A stretch of 64,000 bases of DNA, from assembly GCF_017744255.1 (NCBI RefSeq), contig NZ_JAGHQP010000014.1, positions 17,425 to 81,424 on the forward strand. The letters are read 5' to 3'. Positions 1-11,292 of this stretch are shown one piece after another. Position 1 is the first letter of the stretch; each line of letters opens with the position of its first letter. A program made the position numbers and the translations under genes. The notes beneath the pieces were generated by a model. It saw nothing but the letters and a program-made list of their open reading frames with translations. It was not told where the DNA came from and did not search any database. Source of the DNA: Brevundimonas sp. A19_0. GTDB taxonomy: Bacteria; Pseudomonadota; Alphaproteobacteria; Caulobacterales; Caulobacteraceae.

Positions 1-2072
<2,072 letters not shown>

Positions 2073-2185
2073 CGACTGTCTCCCCTGCCCTGCGGATCAC
2101 ACATGCCCCTGACTATGGAAGGATTCTGCCGACGGGCACCCCGGCAGTTCCAATCCATCCCCAGCCGCGCGACGCCCCCGGTGGA

Positions 2186-2275
2186 TCAATAGGCCAGCAG
2201 GGCGGCCTGCCAGGCCATCCAGACGAAGCCGCCGCACGACGCCAGCGACAGCATTTCCCGAACCCAACGTGCCAT
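2186..2275 (-). CDS. sidA: 29-residue SOS-induced membrane peptide, SidA-like cell-division inhibitor
   Basis: Thirty codons including the stop, beginning MARWVREMLSLASCGGF and continuing into a Trp/Ala/Leu-rich hydrophobic stretch, so one short membrane helix after a basic N-terminus. GGAGGG lies 5 nt before the ATG. The promoter just upstream carries two GTTC-N7-GTTC LexA boxes. In Caulobacter crescentus SidA is a 29-residue, LexA-controlled inner-membrane peptide that blocks division through FtsW/FtsN. Matching length, topology, SOS control and (as I recall) position beside dnaE make this a strong candidate orthologue. I cannot align it to the C. crescentus protein here, so the functional assignment is inference. 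Confidence 0.8.
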   Translation of the reverse strand: MARWVREMLSLASCGGFVWMAWQAALLAY

Positions 2276-2293
2276 GACGGCCCTCCGCGTGAT

Positions 2294-2326
2294 GTTCCTG
2301 TCTTGTTCTATGTTCCATGTATGTTC
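2294..2326 (-). promoter_or_regulatory. Two tandem LexA (SOS) boxes
   Basis: Two copies of the alphaproteobacterial SOS box GTTC-N7-GTTC lie 3 nt apart: 2294-2308 and 2312-2326. One occupies the spacer between the -35 and -10 of the sidA promoter; the other covers its -10 and likely transcription start. LexA at either would block RNA polymerase. The 53 bp from the right-hand box to the divergent msrA start leave open an effect on msrA. Confidence 0.85.
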
Positions 2327-2334
2327 CGCGTCAA
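2305..2334 (-). promoter_or_regulatory. sidA promoter
   Basis: Read on the minus strand: TTGACGC (2334-2328), a 15-nt spacer, then CATAGAAC (2312-2305). These match the Caulobacter housekeeping consensus TTGACGS...GCTANAWC closely. The expected start near 2298 gives a leader of about 20 nt that includes the GGAGGG ribosome binding site. Confidence 0.7.
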
Positions 2335-2379
2335 GAGGCGGATTGAAACCGGGCGACCGTTGATCTCGTATGTGGGGTC

Positions 2380-2988
2380 ATGACCCGTCTGATCATTGCC
2401 GTCCTCGCCCTGATCGCCGCCTGCAGCCCGGCGCCCCCTGCCCCGGCAGAGCCGCCGCCGCCCGGCAGCCAGACCGCGACCTTCGCCGGGGGCTGTTTCT
2501 GGTCTTCGGAGAAGGCGTTCGAGCACGTCCGCGGCGTGTCGTCGGTTGTCTCGGGATTTGCGGGGGGCCATGTCGCGAACCCCACCTACGCCCAGGTCGT
2601 GCGGGGCGGCACCGGTCACCGCGAGGCGATCCAGGTCACCTTCGACCCCCGGGTCGTCAGCTACCGCGCACTGGTCGACCGGTTCTGGCGCACGATCGAT
2701 CCGACGGATCCAGACGGCGTGTTCTGCGACCAGGGGCCCAGCTACCGCACGGCCGTGTTTGCGACGGCTGAGCAGCGCCCGGTCGCCGAGGCGTCGCGCG
2801 CCGCCGCCCAGAGGGCTCTGGGCCGGGAGTTCGTCACGCCGGTGCTGGCCTCGGCCCGCTTCTGGCCGGCGGGCCCGGAGCATCAGGACTATGCCGAGCG
2901 CAATCCCGCCCGGTACGAGGCCTATCGCATCGGCTGTCGTCGCACCCCGGCCCTCCAGCGCGTCTGGGGTGACGCCGCGGTCAACTAG
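2380..2988 (+). CDS. msrA: Peptide-methionine (S)-S-oxide reductase MsrA, predicted lipoprotein
   Basis: Reduces methionine-S-sulfoxide in damaged proteins. The catalytic motif GGCFW is at residues 37-41 (Cys39). The MsrA core follows with the GTGHREAIQVTFDP segment and a C-terminal EHQDYAERNP block. Residues 1-15 form a lipoprotein signal ending in LIAAC (lipidated Cys15), followed by a Pro/Ala-rich linker, so the enzyme should be anchored on the periplasmic side of a membrane rather than be cytoplasmic. It is divergent from sidA across an intergenic region with LexA boxes and converges with the next SDR gene (4-bp gap). 202 residues. Confidence 0.93.
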   Translation: MTRLIIAVLALIAACSPAPPAPAEPPPPGSQTATFAGGCFWSSEKAFEHVRGVSSVVSGFAGGHVANPTYAQVVRGGTGHREAIQVTFDPRVVSYRALVDRFWRTIDPTDPDGVFCDQGPSYRTAVFATAEQRPVAEASRAAAQRALGREFVTPVLASARFWPAGPEHQDYAERNPARYEAYRIGCRRTPALQRVWGDAAVN

Positions 2989-2992
2989 GGCC

Positions 2993-3850
2993 TCAGCCGA
3001 TCTTGACGCCGGGCGGCGGAACGCTGTCGGCCGGGACGAAGAAGTCCGGCATCAGCGGCTTGGTGGGATCGACCCGGTAGACCTCGAAGTCCCGCACTCC
3101 CTGCTCGTAGAGGAAGCTGTCGTCGATCAGGAACCGGCCCGTATTCTCGCGGGCGGGCAGGCAGAACAGGGCGTGGGCCGCATCAGCCAGAATATCGGGC
3201 GTGCGACAGTGGGCCAGTCCCTCCTTGCCGGTCAGGGCGAATTCGATGGCGGCCGTGGCCACCGCGGTCCGCGGCCACAGGGCGTTGAAGGCAATGCCGT
3301 CGGATTTGAACTCTTCGGCCATGCCCAGCATGGCGAGGCTCATATTGTACTTGGCCATCGAATAGGCGACGTGCGGGCCGAACCAGTGCGGCGCCAGATC
3401 CAGCGGCGGCGACAGCGCCAGCACATGCGGATTGGCCGCCTTCTTCAGATGCGGAATACAGGCCTTCGACACCAGGAAGGTGCCCCGCCCGTTGACCTGA
3501 TGCATCAGGTCATAGCGCTTCATGTCGGTGGCCAGGGTGCCGGTCAGCTGGATGGCCGAGGCATTGTTTACGCAGATGTCGATGCCGCCGAACCGCTCCA
3601 CCGTAGCCTCCACCGCCGCCATGACCGACTCCTCGCTACGGACGTCGACAACCAGCGGCAGGGCCTTGCCGCCGGCCGCCTCAATCTCCTCGGCGGCGGA
3701 ATAGATGGTGCCCGGCAGGTGCTTGTGCGGCTCGGCCGTCTTGGCCGCGATCACCACATTGGCGCCGTCGCGGGCCGCGCGCAGGCCTATGGCCAGCCCG
3801 ATTCCCCGGCTGGCACCCGTGATGAAGAGGGTTTTTCCGTTCAGCGACAT
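2993..3850 (-). CDS. SDR family NAD(P)-dependent oxidoreductase (HSDL2-like)
   Basis: Classical short-chain dehydrogenase of 285 residues. The cofactor motif TGASRGIG is at 11-18, NNAS near 90, and the catalytic tetrad region includes YSMAK. The overall pattern (TAEPHKHLPGTIYSAAEEIE, WPRTAVATAAIEF, FLIDDSFL) resembles the hydroxysteroid dehydrogenase-like 2 group, often tied to lipid or fatty-acid metabolism. The start is the ATG at 3850, eight nt after GGAGGA; an in-frame upstream extension to 3907 lacks a ribosome site. It is divergent from a crotonase, consistent with a shared role in acyl-CoA metabolism. Substrate unknown. Confidence 0.88.
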   Translation of the reverse strand: MSLNGKTLFITGASRGIGLAIGLRAARDGANVVIAAKTAEPHKHLPGTIYSAAEEIEAAGGKALPLVVDVRSEESVMAAVEATVERFGGIDICVNNASAIQLTGTLATDMKRYDLMHQVNGRGTFLVSKACIPHLKKAANPHVLALSPPLDLAPHWFGPHVAYSMAKYNMSLAMLGMAEEFKSDGIAFNALWPRTAVATAAIEFALTGKEGLAHCRTPDILADAAHALFCLPARENTGRFLIDDSFLYEQGVRDFEVYRVDPTKPLMPDFFVPADSVPPPGVKIG

Positions 3851-3923
3851 CGGCAGGGTCCTCCAGTGCATTTCGATGGAAAACCGATAGCATGGGTCGA
3901 CCCGCAATCACGATGGCCCGGAC

Positions 3924-4754
3924 ATGACTGACACCCTTCCCTTCCAGATCACCCGCGAGGGCGCCGTCGCCCGCCTGACCCTGTCGCGCCCGGAAGCGTC
4001 CAATGCGCTCGACATGCGCTTCTGGAGGGGGCTGGGTCCGGCGTTGAAGAATCTGGACGCGGGTGGCGATGTGCGGGCGCTGGTCCTGTCGGGCGAAGGC
4101 CGGAATTTCTGCGCCGGCATGGACATCTCGGTGTTCTCGGGTGGCGCCATCCTCGGCACTGACACGGCGGCCGAGCGGCAGGCCTTTCATCAGGCCGCGC
4201 GAGACCTTCAGGACGCCCTGTCGATGCTGGAGCGGGTGCGGTTTCCGGTGATCGCCGCCGTCCAGGGGGCCTGCGTCGGCGCGGGGCTGGACATGGTTGC
4301 CGCCTGCGACCTGCGGCTGGCCACCGAGGGCGCGTATTTCCGTGTCGAGGAGATCAACATCGGCATGATGGCCGACGTCGGCAGCCTGCAACGCCTGCCC
4401 CGCCTACTGCCCGAGGGCGTGGTCCGCGAACTGGCCTATCTGGGCACCAGTCTGACGGCGGACCGCGCCGAGCGCCTTGGCTTCGTCAACGCCGTCCTGC
4501 CCGATGCCGAGGCCCTGCAGGCGGCCGCCATGGAGATGGCGCAGGCGATCGCCGCCAAGGCGCCGCTGGCCATTTCGGGCTCGAAGGCTGCCTTCGCCTA
4601 TGCCCGCGATCACACCGTGGCCGACGGCCTGGAATGGGCCGCCGTCATGCAGGGGTCGATCTGGAACACGGCCGACATTCTGGGCGCCATTCAGGCCCGC
4701 GCGACCAAGTCCACGCCGGAGTTTGCGGACCTGCACCCCCTGCCGAAACCCTGA
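3924..4754 (+). CDS. Crotonase family protein, delta(3,5)-delta(2,4)-dienoyl-CoA isomerase-like
   Basis: Enoyl-CoA hydratase/isomerase fold, 276 residues. Oxyanion-hole segments CAGMD (63-67) and GACVGAGLD (115-123) are present. The stretch VEEINIGMMADVGSLQRLP (141-159) carries an acidic pair, Glu142/143 and Asp151, placed as in mammalian ECH1 dienoyl-CoA isomerase, which moves conjugated double bonds during breakdown of unsaturated fatty acids. This favours isomerase over plain hydratase. It converges with lolD. The family is certain; the reaction is inferred from the acidic residues. Confidence 0.9.
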   Translation: MTDTLPFQITREGAVARLTLSRPEASNALDMRFWRGLGPALKNLDAGGDVRALVLSGEGRNFCAGMDISVFSGGAILGTDTAAERQAFHQAARDLQDALSMLERVRFPVIAAVQGACVGAGLDMVAACDLRLATEGAYFRVEEINIGMMADVGSLQRLPRLLPEGVVRELAYLGTSLTADRAERLGFVNAVLPDAEALQAAAMEMAQAIAAKAPLAISGSKAAFAYARDHTVADGLEWAAVMQGSIWNTADILGAIQARATKSTPEFADLHPLPKP

Positions 4755-4763
4755 GGCGTCCGC

Positions 4764-5474
4764 TCAGTAGGCCTGGCTCTCCGCCGGGCGTTCCTCGAGG
4801 TGGCCGTCCTTGAGGGCGAAGACGCGGTCCATATGGCCGGCCAGTTCCATATTGTGCGTGGCGATCAGGGCGGCCACGCCGGACTTCTTGGCCAGATCGT
4901 GCAGGGCCTCGAACACCGTCTGGCTGGTCGCCGGATCCAGGTTGCCGGTCGGCTCGTCGGCCAGCAACAGGCGCGGCCTGTTGGCCAGCGCCCGGGCCAC
5001 GGCCACGCGCTGACGCTCGCCCCCCGACATCTGCGACGGCTGGTGGGTCAGGCGGTCCGCCAGACCCAGGGCGACCAGCAGTTCCTCGGCCCGCTCGCGT
5101 GCCGCCGACAGGCCATGCCCCGCGATGCGAAGCGGCAGGGCGACATTGTCCCGCGCATCAAATTCCGGGAGCAGGTGGTGGAATTGATAGACAAAACCGA
5201 TCCGCGCCAGACGGATATGGGTGCGTGCTCGCTCGGGCAGACCCCCGACAGCCTCGCCGTCAATCTTCACCTCGCCCGAGGTCGGGTGCTCCAGCAGCCC
5301 CGCCGCGTGCAGCAGGCTGGACTTGCCCGAGCCTGAGGGCCCGATCAGGCCCACGATCTCGCCGGGGCGGACATCAAGGTTCACGCCCCTGAGGACGGTC
5401 AGGTCGCCGGCGGCGGTGTCATAGGTGCGGGTCAGGTCGTGGACCGACAGGACCGGCGGAGCGAGGCTATTCAT
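4764..5474 (-). CDS. lolD: Lipoprotein-releasing ABC transporter ATP-binding protein LolD
   Basis: ATPase of the LolCDE complex, which extracts lipoproteins from the inner membrane and passes them to LolA. Walker A GPSGSGKS is at 45-52; the Q-loop FVYQFHHLLPEF is the variant typical of LolD; the signature MSGGERQR and Walker B LLLADEPTGNLD follow. 236 residues. The start overlaps the end of lolC by 8 nt, so the two are translationally coupled. It is the last gene of the long minus-strand run. Confidence 0.95.
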   Translation of the reverse strand: MNSLAPPVLSVHDLTRTYDTAAGDLTVLRGVNLDVRPGEIVGLIGPSGSGKSSLLHAAGLLEHPTSGEVKIDGEAVGGLPERARTHIRLARIGFVYQFHHLLPEFDARDNVALPLRIAGHGLSAARERAEELLVALGLADRLTHQPSQMSGGERQRVAVARALANRPRLLLADEPTGNLDPATSQTVFEALHDLAKKSGVAALIATHNMELAGHMDRVFALKDGHLEERPAESQAY

Positions 5475-6765
5475 AACGGAGGGCCTCCACCGGATCGAGG
5501 CGAGCCGCCTGCCACGACGGGATCAGGCCGGCCACGCAGCTCATGAAGAACGACCACATGGCCACCCAGAAAACATCGGCCGGATCGACCAGCGCCGGGA
5601 CCGCGTCCAGCATGTAGACGTCGGCATTGAACAGCTCGACCTGTAAAACCCACTCAAGGAAGTGCTGGATGGCGCCGATGTTCAGGCAGAACAGCAGGCC
5701 CAGCACCAGACCGGTGACCGTCCCGGCGATGCCGATGGCGGCACCCGACATGAAGAACACCCGCAGCATGGACGACTGGCTGGCACCCACGGTCCGCAGG
5801 ATGGCGATGTCCCGCGTCTTGTTCTTCACCAGCATGACGATGCCCGAGATGATGTTGAGCGCGGCGATCGCCACGACCAGGCCAAGGATGATGCTCATGG
5901 CCACCCGTTCGACCTTCAGGGCGCCCCAGAAGGCCGCCAGCCGGTCGCGCCAGTCGCTGACCAGATTGCCGTCACCCACCGCTTCGCGCACCGGCGCGCG
6001 CAGCGCCTCGACCCGGTCGGGCTCGGCCGTCTTCATCTCGATGATGTCCCACAGCCCCTCCTTGCCGAAGAACAGCTGGGCCTGCTCCAGCGGCATGAAG
6101 ACGAAGGCGCGATCGTAATCCGCCGTACCCGAGCTGAAGATGCCCCCCACGATATAGGTCTTGGACAGGCCCCCCAGATTGCCGAAGGCGCTGTCGGCGC
6201 CGGTCGGCGAATAGAGGGTGATGGGCGAGCCGACGCCGATGCCCAGCTGCTCGGCCAGGGACTTGCCGATCAGCACATAGTCGCCGCCGTAGTCGCCCTT
6301 GCCGAACATGTCGCGCGCAGTCTGGGACAGGCTTTCATAGACGTAGGACATGGAGGTCAGGTCCTCGGGGCGGATACCCCGCACCAGACCCCCGGTCGCC
6401 TGCCCTGCCGCCTGGAACATGGCCGGGGACTCGACCAGGGGGGTCACGCTGACGATACCGGGCACTTCGCGCAGCCGCTCCAGCGCGGCATCCCGGTCCG
6501 GGTCGACCAGCACCTGACCCTGCACATACATATGCCCGTTGAACGACAGCATCCGACTGAGCAGTTCGGCGCGGAAGCCGGCCATGATGCTCATCACCAC
6601 AATCAGCGCCATGACGGCCAGCGCCACGGCGACGTAGGAGATGATGGCGATCAGGGCGATGCCGCCCTCTTTCCGCTTGGCGCGGAGATAGCGCAGGGCC
6701 AGACCGACCTCCCACAGGGAGAACGGACCGGCGGGCTTCGGTGTCTTGCCCACGGTGTCGGTCAT
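5467..6765 (-). CDS. lolC: Lipoprotein-releasing ABC transporter permease LolC/LolE
   Basis: Inner-membrane permease of the Lol complex, 432 residues. It has an N-terminal membrane helix at about 36-63, a periplasmic domain of roughly 220 residues, then three C-terminal helices of the FtsX type with the conserved [16 protein letters not shown] segment. Many alphaproteobacteria have one LolC/E-type permease that homodimerises, and only one copy is visible here. It overlaps proS by 4 nt (ATGA) and lolD by 8 nt. C/E naming is by convention. Confidence 0.92.
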   Translation of the reverse strand: MTDTVGKTPKPAGPFSLWEVGLALRYLRAKRKEGGIALIAIISYVAVALAVMALIVVMSIMAGFRAELLSRMLSFNGHMYVQGQVLVDPDRDAALERLREVPGIVSVTPLVESPAMFQAAGQATGGLVRGIRPEDLTSMSYVYESLSQTARDMFGKGDYGGDYVLIGKSLAEQLGIGVGSPITLYSPTGADSAFGNLGGLSKTYIVGGIFSSGTADYDRAFVFMPLEQAQLFFGKEGLWDIIEMKTAEPDRVEALRAPVREAVGDGNLVSDWRDRLAAFWGALKVERVAMSIILGLVVAIAALNIISGIVMLVKNKTRDIAILRTVGASQSSMLRVFFMSGAAIGIAGTVTGLVLGLLFCLNIGAIQHFLEWVLQVELFNADVYMLDAVPALVDPADVFWVAMWSFFMSCVAGLIPSWQAARLDPVEALRYE

Positions 6766-8078
6766 GCGGTCAGCCGGGTCAGGGCGTCGTCCAGCGACAG
6801 GGTCAGCTTCTCGCCCGTCGCCCGGCGCTTCAGCTCGACCACGCCGTCCGCCAGGCCCTTGGGCCCGATCGTCAGCTGCCAGGGAATACCGATCAGGTCC
6901 GCGGTCGCGAACTTGCCGCCCGGACGCTCGTCGGTGTCGTCATACAGCACCTCCTTGCCCAGCGCTTCCAGCCGCGACACGGCCTCTTCGCAGGCGGTGC
7001 AGACCGCCTCATCATTGGCCCGGAGGTTGATGACGGCCACGTCAAAGGGCGCCACGGCGTCGGGCCAGATGATGCCGGCACTGTCATGGCTGGCCTCGAT
7101 GATGGCGCCCAGCAGGCGCGAGACCCCCACGCCATAGCTGCCCATGTGGACGTCGGCGTCGCGACCGTCGGGGCCCTGGACCCGGGCCTTCATCGGCGTC
7201 GAATATTTGGTCCCGAAATAGAAGATGTGCCCCACCTCGATACCGCGGGCGGTCAGGCGGTCGCTCTCGGCGGTCTCGGCCTCGAAACGGTCTGCCTCGT
7301 GCATTTCCTCGGTCGCGGCGTAAAGGGCGGTCCGCGCGTCGACGATGGCCTGCAGGTCGTCCCAGTCGACATCGCCGCCCGGCGCCGGCATCTCGACCAG
7401 CTTGCGGTCGCAGAACACCTGGCTTTCGCCCGTGTCGGCCAGGACGATGAACTCGTGGCTCAGGTCGCCACCGATCGGCCCGGTGTCGGCGCGCATCGGC
7501 ACCGCCTTCAGCCCCATGCGGGCAAAGGTGTTCAGATAGGCCACGAACATGCGGTTGTAGGCCTTGCGGGCCGAGGCCTCGTCCAGATCGAAGGAATAGG
7601 CGTCCTTCATCAGGAACTCGCGGCCGCGCATCACGCCAAAGCGCGGGCGGCGCTCGTCGCGGAACTTCCACTGGATGTGAAACAGGTTCAGCGGCAGCGA
7701 TTTGTAGCTCTTCACATAGGCCCGGAAGATGTCCGTGATCATCTCCTCATTGGTGGGGCCGTACAGCAGCTCGCGCTCGTGCCGGTCCTTGATGCGTAGC
7801 ATTTCGGGGCCATAGGCGTCATAGCGGCCCGACTCGCGCCACAGATCGGCCAGCTGCAGGGTCGGCATCAGCAGCTCGACGGCGCCCGCGCGGACCTGCT
7901 CTTCACGCACGATCTGCTCGATCCGCCGCAGGACGCGCAGGCCCAGCGGCAACCAGGCATAGATGCCGGCGGCTTCCTGACGGATCAGGCCCGCCCTCAG
8001 CATCAGCTGATGCGAGACGATCTGGGCGTCGGCGGGCGCCTCTTTCAGCGTGGGCAGGAAATAGCGCGACAGGCGCAT
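6762..8078 (-). CDS. proS: Prolyl-tRNA synthetase, short alphaproteobacterial form
   Basis: Charges tRNA-Pro. Class II core with [35 protein letters not shown] motif 2 and the [10 protein letters not shown] motif 3 region, then an anticodon-binding domain. At 438 residues it lacks the ~180-residue INS editing domain of E. coli ProRS, as usual in this class, so alanyl-tRNA-Pro must be cleared by a separate deacylase. The start ATG at 8078 gives [13 protein letters not shown], the usual family start; a GTG two codons earlier is possible. A promoter candidate, TTGGGC followed by GCTAAAGC, lies within 8117-8140. Confidence 0.95.
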   Translation of the reverse strand: MRLSRYFLPTLKEAPADAQIVSHQLMLRAGLIRQEAAGIYAWLPLGLRVLRRIEQIVREEQVRAGAVELLMPTLQLADLWRESGRYDAYGPEMLRIKDRHERELLYGPTNEEMITDIFRAYVKSYKSLPLNLFHIQWKFRDERRPRFGVMRGREFLMKDAYSFDLDEASARKAYNRMFVAYLNTFARMGLKAVPMRADTGPIGGDLSHEFIVLADTGESQVFCDRKLVEMPAPGGDVDWDDLQAIVDARTALYAATEEMHEADRFEAETAESDRLTARGIEVGHIFYFGTKYSTPMKARVQGPDGRDADVHMGSYGVGVSRLLGAIIEASHDSAGIIWPDAVAPFDVAVINLRANDEAVCTACEEAVSRLEALGKEVLYDDTDERPGGKFATADLIGIPWQLTIGPKGLADGVVELKRRATGEKLTLSLDDALTRLTA

Positions 8079-8163
8079 GGGCACATCCGGATCAAGCAGC
8101 AGGGTCTGGCTGTGCTTTAGCCGGGACGCTGGCCCAAAAGCTAGACCAGTCTGTGGCCAAGCT

Positions 8164-8421
8164 TTATACGGCGCCGATTTCCGGCATGGGCACCAGGCCG
8201 GTGAAGATGGCCCCGACGATCAGAAGCCAGAGGATGGCGCCGACCCAGGTCGTGGTGACGAACTTCTTCTTCAGATTGGGCGTGTCGGGTGCCCCCCACT
8301 GCGACCCGTCGGTCGGGGGCGGCTGATCCTGGCGGTTCGTGCCGATCGGCAGGACCATGAACAGCGCCACCCACCAGCAGATGATGTAGATGGCGAACAT
8401 CGTGAGCGGGCCGATCGGCAT
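8164..8421 (-). CDS. DUF1467 family small membrane protein
   Basis: 85 residues with two membrane helices (about 5-25 and 58-78) separated by a short polar segment containing [13 protein letters not shown]. This layout, and a position next to methylmalonyl-CoA epimerase or proS, is typical of DUF1467 proteins in alphaproteobacteria. No function is established. Its ATG overlaps the stop codon of mce by one base. Confidence 0.88.
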   Translation of the reverse strand: MPIGPLTMFAIYIICWWVALFMVLPIGTNRQDQPPPTDGSQWGAPDTPNLKKKFVTTTWVGAILWLLIVGAIFTGLVPMPEIGAV

Positions 8422-8846
8422 CAGTGAGCTCCTTCCTTCGGGGTTTCCATCAGCTCGACCAGCACACCGCCCATATCCTTGGGGTGCACAAACAGGATCG
8501 GCGTCCCATGGGCCCCGATGCGCGGCTCGCCGGTGCCGAGGATGGTCGCCCCCCTGGCCCGCAGCGCATCGCGCGCGGCCAGGATGTCCTCGACCTCGAA
8601 GCAGACATGGTGCTGGCCGCCCTTGGGGTTCTTGGCCAGAAAGCCATGGATGGGGCTGTCGTCGCCCAGCGGCTCGATCAGTTCGATCTGGCTGTTGGGC
8701 AGGTCAATGAAGCACACCCGCACGCCCTGCGCCGGCAGGTCGAACGGGGCCTGCGCCTGCGTGGCGCCCAGCAGGTCCCGGTACATGGCGACGCTGGCTT
8801 CGATGGAGGGGGTGGCGACCCCGACGTGGTTCAGACGACCGATCAT
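8421..8846 (-). CDS. mce: Methylmalonyl-CoA epimerase
   Basis: VOC-fold metalloenzyme of 141 residues that interconverts (R)- and (S)-methylmalonyl-CoA in propionate breakdown. Metal ligands are visible as LNHVGVAT (His7), QIELIEPL, GGQHHVCFEV (His pair) and GGVLVELME (Glu). It overlaps rnj and DUF1467 by one base at each end, so it is translated as part of a polycistron. No methylmalonyl-CoA mutase gene is in the window. Confidence 0.93.
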   Translation of the reverse strand: MIGRLNHVGVATPSIEASVAMYRDLLGATQAQAPFDLPAQGVRVCFIDLPNSQIELIEPLGDDSPIHGFLAKNPKGGQHHVCFEVEDILAARDALRARGATILGTGEPRIGAHGTPILFVHPKDMGGVLVELMETPKEGAH

Positions 8847-10519
8847 CAGACCCTCAGCACAATGGTTTCAACGATGGGGCGGCGGTCCCAGATACCTTGG
8901 CTGGCCTTCTTCAGGGTGCGGGCCACGGCCTGTTCGATGACCATTTCGTCCTCCAGCGCCTCGCCCTTGAGCTTGCGCACCGCATCCTCGGCGCGCTCGG
9001 CCAATTCGTCCAGAAGGTCGCCCAGCGGCTGGTCCTCGTCACCCGGCAGGCCAATGCCCCGCACATCGATGCTGGACGCCAGCTTGCCCCGCCGGTCCAG
9101 CGCAAAGCTGACCAGGATCAGGCCGTTGGAGGCCGCATGGCGCCGCTCGCGCAGAGCCTCGCCCATTTCCTCGACCAGCATGCCGCCATCAACGAACAGG
9201 CGGCCCGAAGGCACTTCGTCGATGATCGCCGCGGGCCCGGGCGCCAGACGAACCATGTCGCCGTTCCGGGGCGCGACCGTTTCCGGCACCTGCATTTCCT
9301 TCGCCAGCATCGCGTGCTCGGCGATGTGGCGGCGCATGCCGTGCGTGGGGATGGCGATATGGGGCCGCGCCCACTGATACATCTGGCGCAGTTCGTCGCG
9401 GCACGGGTGGCCCGAGACGTGGATGCCCGGATGGTCCCGGTCGGTGTAGATGCGCACCCCCCGCTCCGACAGGGCGTCCTGCAGACGGCCAATGGCCAGC
9501 TCATTGCCCGGGATCATGCGCGAGGAGAAAATGCAGTGGTCGCCCTGGCCCAGCTTGATGAAGGGGTGATTGCCCTCGGCCACGCGCGACAGGGCGGCGC
9601 GCGCCTCGCCCTGACTGCCGGTGCACAGGTACAGCAGTTCGTCCGCGGGCCAGCGGCGGGCGTCTTCCTCGCTCAGGAAGGGTTTGGCGTCGGTCAGCAG
9701 GCCGACCGACCTGGCCGCCGCCGTGATCCGGTGCATCGACCGCCCGGCCAGCGCGACTCGTCGCCCGGCCTGTTCCGCCGCATGGATGATGCTGTCCAGC
9801 CGCGCGACGTTCGACGCAAAACAGCCGACCGCCACCCGGCCCTTGAGGCCGCCGATCAGTTCGGTCAGGGCTTCGCGCACCTCGCCTTCCGAACCGGCAG
9901 TGCCCTCGACGAAGACGTTTGTGGAATCGCAGACCATGGCCAGCACCCCCTCGTCCCCGAGGCGGCGGATGGTCTCGACATCGGTGCGCTCGCCGACGAC
10001 CGGATCGTTGTCGATCTTCCAGTCACCGGTATGCAGGACCAGCCCCAGCGGCGTGGTGATGGCCAGGCCGTTCGGCTCGGCCGTCGAGTGGGTGATGGTC
10101 ACCATCTCGATGTGGAAGGGGTCGAGGTCGATGGTGCCACCCAGCGGCACCTCGTGCAGCTTCACCCGGTCGCCGAGGCCGGCGTCGCGCAGCTTCTCGC
10201 GGATCAGATAGGCGGTGAACGGTGTGGCATAGAGCGGGGCCTTCAGGCGCGGCCACAGCCAGCCCAGCGCCCCGATGTGGTCCTCGTGGGCGTGGGTCAG
10301 CACGATTCCGAGGATGTTCTCGCCCTCAAGGAAGGTCGGGTCGGGCACGATCACATCGACGCCCGGCGTGGTGTGATCGCCGAACGTCACCCCGACATCG
10401 ACCAGGATCCACTTGCGATCATTGGCCGGGCCAAAGCCATAGGCGTTCAGGTTCATGCCGATCTCGTTCGACCCGCCCAGCGGCAGGAAGACCAGTTCGT
10501 CGGTTTTGGATTTGGTCAT
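8846..10519 (-). CDS. rnj: Ribonuclease J
   Basis: Metallo-beta-lactamase/beta-CASP ribonuclease with endo- and 5'-exonuclease activity in RNA turnover. The zinc motif HAHEDH is at residues 76-81, followed by HSTAEPNG and HTGDWKID blocks, and the beta-CASP and C-terminal domains are full length (557 residues). The start ATG at 10519 opens [16 protein letters not shown]; the longer in-frame reading into coaX is not coding. The ATG overlaps the coaX stop. Confidence 0.95.
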   Translation of the reverse strand: MTKSKTDELVFLPLGGSNEIGMNLNAYGFGPANDRKWILVDVGVTFGDHTTPGVDVIVPDPTFLEGENILGIVLTHAHEDHIGALGWLWPRLKAPLYATPFTAYLIREKLRDAGLGDRVKLHEVPLGGTIDLDPFHIEMVTITHSTAEPNGLAITTPLGLVLHTGDWKIDNDPVVGERTDVETIRRLGDEGVLAMVCDSTNVFVEGTAGSEGEVREALTELIGGLKGRVAVGCFASNVARLDSIIHAAEQAGRRVALAGRSMHRITAAARSVGLLTDAKPFLSEEDARRWPADELLYLCTGSQGEARAALSRVAEGNHPFIKLGQGDHCIFSSRMIPGNELAIGRLQDALSERGVRIYTDRDHPGIHVSGHPCRDELRQMYQWARPHIAIPTHGMRRHIAEHAMLAKEMQVPETVAPRNGDMVRLAPGPAAIIDEVPSGRLFVDGGMLVEEMGEALRERRHAASNGLILVSFALDRRGKLASSIDVRGIGLPGDEDQPLGDLLDELAERAEDAVRKLKGEALEDEMVIEQAVARTLKKASQGIWDRRPIVETIVLRV

Positions 10520-11292
10520 GGCGTCTTTCCGGAGTTGCGACGCCAGACGTCCAGCAGGCCGCGAAGGGTCAGGTCGGGGTCGAAATGGTCGATGCTGTCG
10601 GTCGCACCTTCGAACAGACTGGCGACACCGCCGGTGCCGATGACCGTCATGGGACGGCCCCACTCGGTCTTGATGCGCGCGACCAGTCCCTCGATCAGGG
10701 CAATATAGCCCCAGAACACGCCCGATTGCATGTTCGACACCGTATCCTTGCCGATCACGCGGTCCGGCTTCTGGATGGCGATGCGCGGCAGCATGGCGGC
10801 GGCCTCGTGCAGGGCCTGCAGCGACAGATTGATCCCGGGCGCGATCACGCCACCCTCAAAGGCTCCGTCGGCGGCGATGACGTCGAAGGTGGTGGCCGTT
10901 CCCGAGTCGATGACGATCAGGTCGCCGGGGTATTTCAGATGCGCGCCGATGGCGTTGACGAGGCGGTCCGCGCCCGCCTCGGACGGCTTTTCGATGCGGG
11001 CCTCCATGCCCAGATCGACATTCTGGCCGACCACCAGCGGCTCTACCCCCAGATAGCGCCGGGCGAGGTTCCGGAGATTGAAGATCGACTGGGGCACCAC
11101 GCTGGAGATGATGCAGCCCTTCAGCGTGCCGAGCTCCAGCCCGCGCATGGTCAGCAGTTGGGTCAGCCAGACCGCATATTCGTCCGCCGTGCGATTGGCG
11201 GCCGTGGCCGTGCGCCACTGCACGATCCAGTCCTCGCCGTCATGCACGGCGAACAGCGTATTGGTGTTGCCCTGTTCAATCGCCAGAAGCAT
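10516..11292 (-). CDS. coaX: Type III pantothenate kinase CoaX
   Basis: First step of coenzyme A synthesis: ATP-dependent phosphorylation of pantothenate. ASKHA fold with phosphate-binding motif EQGNTNT (6-12), substrate motif GADR (107-110) and DSGTATTFD (129-137). 258 residues. Type III enzymes are not feedback-inhibited by CoA. It overlaps birA and rnj by 1 and 4 nt, so the three genes are coupled. Confidence 0.95.
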   Translation of the reverse strand: MLLAIEQGNTNTLFAVHDGEDWIVQWRTATAANRTADEYAVWLTQLLTMRGLELGTLKGCIISSVVPQSIFNLRNLARRYLGVEPLVVGQNVDLGMEARIEKPSEAGADRLVNAIGAHLKYPGDLIVIDSGTATTFDVIAADGAFEGGVIAPGINLSLQALHEAAAMLPRIAIQKPDRVIGKDTVSNMQSGVFWGYIALIEGLVARIKTEWGRPMTVIGTGGVASLFEGATDSIDHFDPDLTLRGLLDVWRRNSGKTP

